DNA of 5,283 nucleotides from an uncultured Rhodocyclaceae bacterium. Lineage in GTDB: Bacteria > Pseudomonadota > Gammaproteobacteria > Burkholderiales > Rhodocyclaceae. The notes beneath the pieces are model-generated. The model saw only the letters and a program-made list of their open reading frames with translations, did not search any database and had not been told where the DNA came from. Location: assembly GCA_937892345.1 (NCBI GenBank), contig CALAGF010000351.1, forward strand, positions 1-5,283, written 5' to 3'. Shown here piece after piece: positions 1 to 4,670 of the stretch. Each line of letters begins with the position of its first letter. The stretch's first letter is position 1. Position numbers and translations under genes: made by a program.

Positions 1-1
1 C

Positions 2-712
2 GCCAGAACCCTGGCGAATCTGCGCCACGGCAAGATCTGGGTCTATGTGTTGACGCCCGCCTTGTTCTCCTTGCTGCTCTCGATCGGACTTGCGATCTGG
101 GCGCTGGGCTGGATGGTGCAGGAGATGATGGCTTGGCCGCCGATGACCTTGCTGGTGGGTTGGGGCCTGGTGTGGCTGGCGTATATTCTGGCTTACCTGG
201 GTGGCTGGATGGCAATTTTTGCGGCGGCCTATCTCACTGCCTCGCTGCTCGCGGCGATTGTGATCATGCCCCTGATGCTCAAGTTTCTCTCTGCGACTGA
301 ATATCGGGACCTCGCGCCCATGGGCAAGGACAGTTTCATCGCTGCAGCGGTCAACAGCGTCGGCGCATCGATTTTGTTTGTGCTGGCGTGGGTGCTGACC
401 ATACCGTTGTGGCTGATCCCCGGCTTCTCGCTGCTGGTGCCGCTGTTGCTGATGGGCTGGCTGAATCGTCGCACCTTTGCTTACGATGCCCTGTCCCTGC
501 ACGCCACGCCGGAAGAGTGGCGTACCTTTCAGCAGCAACACAAATTGCCCTTGTTCATGCTCGGCATGACCATGGCGCTGCTGGCGCACATTCCGCTACT
601 CGGGCTGCTCGTGCCGGCCTTGGCTGCGCTGTCCTTTGTTCACTATGGCCTGGAAGCCTTGCGGCGCTCACGCGGCGATGCAATTGTCACCATTGAGGGA
701 GAGAAACTATGA
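2..712 (+). CDS. EI24/CysZ-like integral membrane protein (5' end cut by window)
   Basis: The frame is open from the window edge, so the N-terminus is missing; 236 residues are visible. A GTG at 47 could serve as a start, but the codons before it (ARTLANLRHGKIWVY) continue naturally into the first membrane segment, so the real start is probably upstream of the window. The protein is very hydrophobic, with about four to six membrane segments: one near visible residues 15-40, a long hydrophobic stretch around 50-95, a hairpin around 115-150 and another around 180-215. The block with PLLLMGWLNRRTFAYDAL, an acidic ATPEEW stretch and then LGLLVPALAALSFVHYGLEAL is typical of the EI24 family (PF07264), which includes the sulfate permease CysZ. 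Substrate and role are unknown here; this is not called as CysZ itself. It overlaps the next gene by 4 nt (ATGA), so the two are probably co-transcribed and translationally coupled. Confidence 0.85.
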   Translation, partial: ARTLANLRHGKIWVYVLTPALFSLLLSIGLAIWALGWMVQEMMAWPPMTLLVGWGLVWLAYILAYLGGWMAIFAAAYLTASLLAAIVIMPLMLKFLSATEYRDLAPMGKDSFIAAAVNSVGASILFVLAWVLTIPLWLIPGFSLLVPLLLMGWLNRRTFAYDALSLHATPEEWRTFQQQHKLPLFMLGMTMALLAHIPLLGLLVPALAALSFVHYGLEALRRSRGDAIVTIEGEKL

Positions 713-1473
713 GCCGAAATTTTGGCGCCATCATCATCGGCGATGAAATCCTGTCCGGAAAGCGTCAGGACAAGCATTTCGCAAAAATCGCCGAGATGCT
801 GGGCGCGCGCGGCCTGCGTCTGAGCTGGGTCGAATATCTGGGTGATAACCGCGAACGTCTGGCCGCCACCTTCAGGCGCACCATGGCTGCGGGCGATGTG
901 GTCTTTTCCTGCGGCGGTATCGGCAACACGCCGGATGACCACACGCGGCAAGCGGTTGCTGCGGCGCTCGGTGTCACGCTTGAACTGCATCCCGAGGGGT
1001 TTGAGGAACTCAAAGTACGCTTTGCAAATGAAGAAATTACCGACAAGCGCAAACTGTTGGTGACTTTCCCGCAGGGGGTACAGATCGTGCCCAACCCCTT
1101 CAACCGCATTCCGGGCTTCATGACCAGGGATCACTATTTTGTGCCGGGCTTTCCGCAAATGGCGCATCCGATGATCGAATGGGCGCTCGATAGCTTCTAC
1201 ACAGACCTGTTCCAGCCGGTGGACGGCATGGTGGAGAAGGCGTTCCTGCTGACTGGCCCCAATGCTTACGAGAGCGCACTGCTTGATTTGATGGAGCGCA
1301 TCGTTGCCGGATATCCGGACTTGCGGCTGTTCTCGCTGCCGTCGATGGTCGGCCAGGAGCGCCGCCATCTGGAACTGGGAGTTGAAGGTGCTCCCTTGCG
1401 GGTTGACGCGGCGATGGCCGACATCCAGAAGGAAATCGAGCAACGGGGTATTACCTGGGTGTGGCGTCCCTGA
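709..1473 (+). CDS. Molybdopterin-binding domain protein (CinA N-terminal / MoaB-Mog fold)
   Basis: A 254-residue protein with one MoCF_biosynth-type domain (PF00994) over about residues 1-165. It opens with AIIIGDEILSGKRQDKH, the family's nucleotide/pterin-site entry motif, and has GGIGNTPDDHT near residues 69-79 where CinA and MoaB proteins usually have GGTGxTxxD. The remaining part, about 90 residues, resembles the linker region of CinA-type proteins, but the C-terminal nicotinamide-nucleotide amidase domain of full CinA (about 400 residues) is absent. The exact reaction is not known for this stand-alone group; a direct role in molybdenum cofactor synthesis should not be assumed from the fold. 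The ATG at 709 is preceded by a purine-rich Shine-Dalgarno (GAGGGAGA, 695-702) and overlaps the stop codon of the membrane protein gene, which supports this start. A bidirectional terminator follows about 25 nt after the stop. Confidence 0.88.
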   Translation: MSRNFGAIIIGDEILSGKRQDKHFAKIAEMLGARGLRLSWVEYLGDNRERLAATFRRTMAAGDVVFSCGGIGNTPDDHTRQAVAAALGVTLELHPEGFEELKVRFANEEITDKRKLLVTFPQGVQIVPNPFNRIPGFMTRDHYFVPGFPQMAHPMIEWALDSFYTDLFQPVDGMVEKAFLLTGPNAYESALLDLMERIVAGYPDLRLFSLPSMVGQERRHLELGVEGAPLRVDAAMADIQKEIEQRGITWVWRP

Positions 1474-1495
1474 TCCGCTGCCTGCGGTAGACGTT

Positions 1496-1527
1496 AAAAA
1501 GCCCGCGATTTTGTTCGCGGGCTTTTT
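1496..1527. terminator. Bidirectional intrinsic terminator between convergent genes
   Basis: The perfect stem GCCCGCGA (1501-1508) / TCGCGGGC (1515-1522) has a 6-nt loop. It is flanked by AAAAA (1496-1500) and TTTTT (1523-1527), which can also pair. It therefore has a GC stem followed by a U-run on both strands. It lies 22 nt after the molybdopterin-domain gene (+) and 17 nt after the downstream phasin gene (-), where a shared terminator for convergent units is expected. Confidence 0.93.
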
Positions 1528-1544
1528 GCTGGCGTGTGCCGGAA

Positions 1545-2120
1545 TTACTTGGCAGCGGCCTTCTTGGCAGCAGCTGCAGTGGCGCTCTTGGCCGGAGCAG
1601 CCGGGGCAACAGCCTTGCCGGCAGCTTGCACATTGGCTTCTGCGATGTCGGACAGTTGCTTGGCCATCGAGGTCATTTGGTCAAAAGCCTTGGTCGAGGC
1701 GCCAAGCATGGTTTGCATGGTGGCTGCGAACATGTCGCCACCCATGGGGGCGGAAGCCTTGGCCTTTTCGACAGCAGAAGTGGCCGTCTTGGTGAAGGTG
1801 CTGTACTGGCTTTCCATGACCGAGGTCACTTCTTTTTGCATTTCGGAAACCAGATCGTAGACGCTGCGGGAGTATTCCATCAGCTTGTCGACGTTCGGCT
1901 GGGCCAGTTCGCTATTCAGCTTGGCAACAGCGGAGGCATCCTTGGCAGCCATCAGCTGCTGGGCGTTGGCGACGGTGTTGTTGAAGAATTCGCGGGAGGC
2001 GGCCATGTTCAGTGCTGTCAGACGCTCAACGCCGTTGAAGGCGGTGCGCAGCAGGGTGGTCATGACTTCGGCGTTGGCTTTTTGTGCGGCGGTCAGTTGT
2101 TCGATGCTCGGGTTGCTCAT
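1545..2120 (-). CDS. phaP: Phasin family protein, downstream copy, with Ala/Lys-rich tail
   Basis: A 191-residue phasin (PF09361 / TIGR01841 type), an amphipathic helical protein that coats PHA granules in the cytoplasm and limits their coalescence. Family signatures are the N-terminal helical stretch with ERLTALN (about residues 32-38), AQPNVDKLMEYSRSVYDLV in the middle and AFDQMTSMAKQLSDIAEANV near residue 150. There is no signal peptide and there are no membrane segments. The tail from about 166 to the end is almost only Ala, Lys and Pro, ending AAAAKKAAAK, like the histone H1-like tails of some nucleoid-binding granule proteins. Two ATGs compete: the one at 2126 abuts the AGGAG ribosome site with no spacing, while the one at 2120 has 6 nt, the same spacing as the upstream phasin, so 2120 is chosen (MSNPSIEQ). 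The longer form would add Met-Lys. It is a diverged tandem paralogue of the gene at 2196-2750. Confidence 0.93.
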   Translation of the reverse strand: MSNPSIEQLTAAQKANAEVMTTLLRTAFNGVERLTALNMAASREFFNNTVANAQQLMAAKDASAVAKLNSELAQPNVDKLMEYSRSVYDLVSEMQKEVTSVMESQYSTFTKTATSAVEKAKASAPMGGDMFAATMQTMLGASTKAFDQMTSMAKQLSDIAEANVQAAGKAVAPAAPAKSATAAAAKKAAAK

Positions 2121-2126
2121 TTTCAT

Positions 2127-2131
2127 CTCCT
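2127..2131 (-). promoter_or_regulatory. Ribosome binding site of the downstream phasin; decides the start
   Basis: AGGAG reads on the minus strand directly before the ATG at 2126 and 6 nt before the ATG at 2120. A spacing of 0 is not functional in normal initiation, so this site favours the inner ATG. Confidence 0.8.
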
Positions 2132-2160
2132 GTATGTATGTGAGTGGTGCGGATGAAACG

Positions 2161-2183
2161 AAAACCCCCGCCGCAGCGGGGGT
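2161..2183 (-). terminator. Intrinsic terminator after the upstream phasin gene
   Basis: The stem ACCCCCGC (2164-2171) / GCGGGGGT (2176-2183) has a 4-nt loop. On the minus strand it is followed by TTTT, then CG and TTT. It starts 12 nt after the stop codon of the phasin at 2196-2750, so it should end that transcript. Only about 30 nt remain between it and the ribosome site of the downstream phasin, with no convincing promoter, so some read-through is likely needed to express that gene. Confidence 0.85.
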
Positions 2184-2195
2184 CGAATACCTTGA

Positions 2196-2750
2196 TTACT
2201 TCTTTTTGGAAGCAGCGGCAGTTGCGCTGACAGCCTTGACGGTGGCGTTGGTTGCAGCAGCCACATTGGCTTCGGCGATTTCGGCAACTTGCTTGGCAGC
2301 CTTGTTCATGTTGTCGAAAGCAGAGTTGGCGGCAGCGATGGCGCTCTTGACGGCAGCGACGGCAACATCCGAACCTGCCGGGGCAGACTTGGCAGCCTGG
2401 TCAAGCAGACCGGCAACAGACTTCTGGAAGTCGCCAAACTGGGACTCAACCATCTTGGACAGCTCTTCCTGAGTCTGTGCAGAAATTTCATAAACGCTAC
2501 GGGAGTAGGCAACGGCCTTCTCGACGTTCGGCTGAGCCAGCGAAGCTTGAATGGCCAGCGCTTCCTGCGGATCCTTGGCACCCATCAGCGCCTTGGCGCT
2601 GGAAACGGAGTCTTCCACCACGGAGCGGGCGGTGTTCAGGTTCAGGGCAGCGATGCGCTCGGCAGAAGCCAGCGCGGTGTTGGCCAGGGACAGCAGGGAG
2701 TCGACGGTGGCTTTGTTGGCTGCAGCGAATTGCTCTGGGGTGGTGAACAT
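2196..2750 (-). CDS. phaP: Phasin family protein, upstream copy
   Basis: A 184-residue PhaP-type phasin, expected to bind the surface of PHA granules and control their size and number. It starts MFTTPEQFAAANKATVD and carries the family blocks AERIAALNLNTAR (about residues 29-41), LAQPNVEKAVAYSRSVYEI (about 71-89) and AFDNMNKAAKQVAEIAEANV (about 144-163). The sequence is Ala-rich and helical throughout, without cysteine, signal peptide or membrane segment. It ends in a short Ala/Lys tail finishing SKKK. The ATG at 2750 has an AGGAG site at a 6-nt spacing. Shared blocks show it is a paralogue of the next phasin downstream (1545-2120), although the helices between the blocks differ a lot. It has a consensus promoter with operator-like palindromes about 80 nt upstream and its own terminator, so it is probably the main, strongly expressed and regulated phasin of the pair. 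Confidence 0.95.
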   Translation of the reverse strand: MFTTPEQFAAANKATVDSLLSLANTALASAERIAALNLNTARSVVEDSVSSAKALMGAKDPQEALAIQASLAQPNVEKAVAYSRSVYEISAQTQEELSKMVESQFGDFQKSVAGLLDQAAKSAPAGSDVAVAAVKSAIAAANSAFDNMNKAAKQVAEIAEANVAAATNATVKAVSATAAASKKK

Positions 2751-2756
2751 GGGTAT

Positions 2757-2761
2757 CTCCT
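2757..2761 (-). promoter_or_regulatory. Ribosome binding site of the upstream phasin
   Basis: AGGAG on the minus strand lies 6 nt before the ATG at 2750. This is near-ideal spacing and supports the chosen start. Confidence 0.85.
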
Positions 2762-2793
2762 GAATGGGTGGTATTGCAAGTCAATGAAGGCGT

Positions 2794-2827
2794 TGCAGCG
2801 CATTTCAAGTCTGGATGCTGCGCTGCA
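2794..2827 (-). repeat. Inverted repeat in the phasin 5' leader
   Basis: TGCAGCGCA (2794-2802) and TGCGCTGCA (2819-2827) are exact reverse complements, 9 bp each, separated by 16 nt. Both arms lie downstream of the predicted transcription start (about 2832), so the phasin mRNA leader can fold a 9-bp hairpin that ends about 43 nt before the start codon. The arms could instead be protein-binding half sites. The outer TGCA at 2824-2827 is shared with the 14-bp inverted repeat that surrounds the -10 box. Confidence 0.6.
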
Positions 2828-2859
2828 CCATGGCCTTGATTATAGAAGGCCATGGTGCA
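2824..2859. repeat. Perfect 14-bp inverted repeat enclosing the phasin -10 box
   Basis: TGCACCATGGCCTT (2824-2837) and AAGGCCATGGTGCA (2846-2859) are exact reverse complements with an 8-nt centre (2838-2845). On the minus strand the centre reads CTATAATC, so it contains the -10 hexamer. One arm fills most of the -35/-10 spacer and the other covers the expected transcription start. Each arm also contains CCATGG. This position is what a repressor operator would occupy. RNA entering from lptA would form a 14-bp hairpin, whereas RNA starting at the promoter would contain only part of the second arm. Confidence 0.85.
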
Positions 2860-2866
2860 TTGTCAA
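2839..2866 (-). promoter_or_regulatory. Consensus sigma70 promoter of the phasin genes
   Basis: On the minus strand, TTGACA (2861-2866) is followed after 16 nt by TATAAT (2839-2844). Both hexamers match consensus exactly; the spacer is 1 nt shorter than the optimum of 17. The predicted start is near 2832, giving a leader of about 80 nt to the phasin ATG at 2750. A/T-rich DNA (about 2890-2909) lies further upstream, rather far for a standard UP element. The match implies a very strong basal promoter that would need repression, which fits the palindromes over and beside it. Confidence 0.9.
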
Positions 2867-2874
2867 CACCTATT

Positions 2875-2889
2875 TTGTGCAGTGCACAA
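2875..2889. promoter_or_regulatory. Palindromic operator-like site upstream of the phasin promoter
   Basis: TTGTGCA (2875-2881) and TGCACAA (2883-2889) are exact inverted repeats around one base, giving a 15-bp palindrome. Its centre is near -50 relative to the predicted start, 8 nt upstream of the -35 box. PhaR-type regulators, which act on phasin genes in many PHA producers, bind TGC/GCA-containing palindromes (CTGCN3-4GCAG in Paracoccus). This is therefore a reasonable PhaR-site candidate, inferred from shape and context only. Confidence 0.6.
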
Positions 2890-2965
2890 GAAAATTACTT
2901 CAATTTATTCAGGGGTTTGTTTAATGTGGCCCCAGCTTGGTGCAGGCGGGTCGGCGGGGGTTTAG

Positions 2966-3568
2966 CTAGTCCCTTGTGCTGCCTGCGCCAAGATTGCCTG
3001 CGCCCTTCAACTCAAGCGGCTTGCCTCCCGGGGTCGCTTTTTCAGGTGTGCTGTCCTTGCTGCGAGGCTGGATAACGACACGGACGCGGCTATTTGATTG
3101 CGAGTTTTTGGCATCTCCGGCAGTGACCAGATATTTTTCGCTGATTGCGTCGTACCAGATGTAGTCACCCTTGACCTCGTCTTCGCCACTGCGCACATGG
3201 GCGCGGTGGAAAAGTTCAGCGACTTCGCTGTTGCTGTCGTATTCAATGCGTTCAGCTTCGCCTTCGACAAAGTCGTCACGGCCTTCACGCTTTTGGCGAA
3301 TGCTGGCCAGGCCCTTTTTACCGCCAAAGGCTGTGCCTTTCTGGAAGCCGTATTTGTCCTCGGTAATCACGATGCGTGATGCTTTGAGTACCAGCGTTCC
3401 CTTGGAAACGATGACATCGCCCTCCAGTATCTGGATTTTTTTGGCGTCGTCGATGGATATGCGGTTGGCTTCCAGCAGCATCGGCTTGTCGCGGTCTGCA
3501 CGTTCGGCAAATGCCGGTGGAACGGCAACAAGAGCAAGGATTAGCGGAGTGATGAGGCGTGCGGTCAT
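2966..3568 (-). CDS. lptA: LPS transport periplasmic protein LptA
   Basis: A 200-residue protein, close to the usual family length of about 180-200. It has a Sec signal peptide, MTARLITPLILALVAVPPAFA, with likely cleavage after Ala21. The OstA/LptA beta-jellyroll domain follows at about residues 30-145, with typical blocks such as ILEGDVIVSKGTLVLKASRI and AERIEYDSNSEVAELF. The tail after about residue 165 is Lys/Pro/Gly-rich and probably flexible. LptA polymerises or docks between LptC and LptD to carry LPS across the periplasm. Its start overlaps the lptC stop by 4 nt (ATGA), and no strong ribosome site precedes it, so translation is probably coupled. The expected next gene, lptB, is absent: a 215-nt regulatory gap and phasin genes follow. 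I see no clear intrinsic terminator after it. Confidence 0.95.
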   Translation of the reverse strand: MTARLITPLILALVAVPPAFAERADRDKPMLLEANRISIDDAKKIQILEGDVIVSKGTLVLKASRIVITEDKYGFQKGTAFGGKKGLASIRQKREGRDDFVEGEAERIEYDSNSEVAELFHRAHVRSGEDEVKGDYIWYDAISEKYLVTAGDAKNSQSNSRVRVVIQPRSKDSTPEKATPGGKPLELKGAGNLGAGSTRD

Positions 3569-4146
3569 GGTTTGGCTCTGGAACTGACAAAGTATCCCCG
3601 AACTTGCGACTGCAGTTCGAAGGTGGCGGCATTGTGATCGATCCGGGCGCCAATGCCGCGTATCCAGGAGTCGCCGAGGGTGATTTCGACAGGACTGCTG
3701 GTTGAGGCCAGACCGAGTTCGGGCTGGATGGTGAGCTCTGGCATGCGGGCAATCAGCGGGGGTTTACTGCCGATGCCCGGGCGTGTGGCAACGACCTCCT
3801 CGGAGAGGACAATCGTTTCACCTCCTTTGCTTACCTGGGCCATGCGGGCATTCAGGGTAAAGGGCGAGGCATCGGCGCGGAAGGCGGTCAGCTTGGGCGT
3901 TTCGACTTCGGTATGGTCATCGCTGGGGAAGTGGGTCAGTCGCGGTGCGATCAGTTCGTACTTCACTCGGCCATGTTCATCAAAGCGCCGAATCAGGGCA
4001 TTTTCCGCAATCGCATCGGGCCGGTCATCCTGTACCTTGCTGATTTCCGCCAGACCGCCGGTGACGATTGCCTGCAGCCAGAAGCTCAGGGCAGCGAGCG
4101 TGCCCAGCAGAATCAGCGGAAAGAGTTGCCCTGTCCAGTGTTTCAT
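3565..4146 (-). CDS. lptC: LPS export ABC transporter periplasmic protein LptC
   Basis: A 193-residue protein, matching the family length (about 190). It has one N-terminal membrane anchor (about residues 8-28, LFPLILLGTLAALSFWLQ) and then a periplasmic LptC/YrbK beta-jellyroll domain. Recognisable blocks are AENALIRRFDEHGRVKYEL, HFPSDDHTEVETPKLTAF and, near the end, ITLGDSWIRGIGARIDHNAATFELQSQVRG cut here into its parts GDSWIRGIGA and FELQSQVRGYF. It sits on the inner membrane LptBFG complex and passes LPS to LptA. It overlaps kdsC by 4 nt at its start and lptA by 4 nt at its end (both ATGA). No good Shine-Dalgarno precedes it, so coupling to kdsC translation is likely. Confidence 0.94.
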   Translation of the reverse strand: MKHWTGQLFPLILLGTLAALSFWLQAIVTGGLAEISKVQDDRPDAIAENALIRRFDEHGRVKYELIAPRLTHFPSDDHTEVETPKLTAFRADASPFTLNARMAQVSKGGETIVLSEEVVATRPGIGSKPPLIARMPELTIQPELGLASTSSPVEITLGDSWIRGIGARIDHNAATFELQSQVRGYFVSSRAKP

Positions 4147-4670
4147 CGGGCAGCAAGATACGGGGCGAAGGTTGCTTCGAGCTTGTTCTGGGCGGCGAGG
4201 ATCAGTTCGATGGCTTCACGTACGGCGCCGTGGCCGCCGCTGGCCTCGGTGACCAGATGCACTCGCGCCTTGACGATCGGGCGAGCGTTGGCAGGGGCGA
4301 TGGCAAGTCCGCAACGGGTCAGGGCTGGGAGGTCGATCAGATCGTCACCCATGAAGGCGCATTCAGACCACTGCATGCCGAGCTTGGCGAGCATGGCGTC
4401 GACAGCGACGAATTTGTCGCCCACGCCCTGCTCAACCAGCGTAATGCCAAGGTCGGCAGCGCGTGCGGCAACGACGCCCGAGCTTCTGCCGGTGACAATG
4501 GCTACTTCAATCTCAGCGCGTTGCAGGAGTTTGATGCCGAGGCCGTCCTGAACGTTGAAGGTTTTTCGTTCGTGTCCTTCGTCGGTATAGGTCAGACCGC
4601 CGTCGGTCATGACACCATCGATGTCGAAAGCGACCAGCTTGATGTGACTGGCCAGGGTGTTGATATCCAT
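4143..4670 (-). CDS. kdsC: 3-deoxy-D-manno-octulosonate 8-phosphate phosphatase KdsC
   Basis: A 175-residue HAD-superfamily phosphatase of the small, cap-less C0 type, which works as a tetramer. It hydrolyses Kdo-8-phosphate to Kdo and phosphate, the last step before activation by KdsB for LPS core synthesis in the cytoplasm. The motifs are complete: FDIDGVMTDG with the nucleophile Asp16 and Asp18, TGRSS at 59-63 (motif II), Lys85 in the GVGDK stretch (motif III), and GDDLID at 107-112 (motif IV, Mg2+ ligands). The length matches the family (about 170-190). Its ATG shares one base with the kdsD stop codon (TGATG), and an AAAGG site lies 7 nt upstream inside kdsD, supporting this start. It lies between kdsD and lptC in the conserved Kdo/LPS-transport order. 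Confidence 0.96.
   Translation of the reverse strand: MDINTLASHIKLVAFDIDGVMTDGGLTYTDEGHERKTFNVQDGLGIKLLQRAEIEVAIVTGRSSGVVAARAADLGITLVEQGVGDKFVAVDAMLAKLGMQWSECAFMGDDLIDLPALTRCGLAIAPANARPIVKARVHLVTEASGGHGAVREAIELILAAQNKLEATFAPYLAAR

Noticed and set aside
643..1443. A 266-codon open frame on the minus strand, antisense to the molybdopterin-domain gene
   Set aside because: The translation is rich in His, Arg and Gln with no recognisable domain, and it fully overlaps a gene with clear family motifs, a ribosome site and operon context. Long antisense frames are common in GC-rich DNA.
2124..2126. ATG at 2126 as the start of the downstream phasin
   Set aside because: The AGGAG site touches this ATG with no spacing; the ATG six bases further in has the normal spacing and matches the paralogue.
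1536..2156. A 206-codon open frame on the plus strand, antisense to the downstream phasin
   Set aside because: It is a Gly/His-rich mirror of the Ala-rich phasin codons, overlaps the terminator-proximal region and has no domain.
2824..2859. The 14-bp inverted repeat as terminal repeats of a small mobile element
   Set aside because: The centre is only 8 nt and contains the -10 box; there is no flanking target duplication, so an operator fits better.
2289..2924. A 211-codon open frame on the plus strand, across the upstream phasin and its promoter
   Set aside because: It is antisense to a confident phasin, runs through the promoter and palindromes, and shows low-complexity Gly/Leu composition without family motifs.
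2900..2935. Possible terminator after lptA, from GGGG/CCCC pairing near 2912 and 2929
   Set aside because: Only four G-C pairs with a loop of more than ten bases and no following U-run, so too weak to call.
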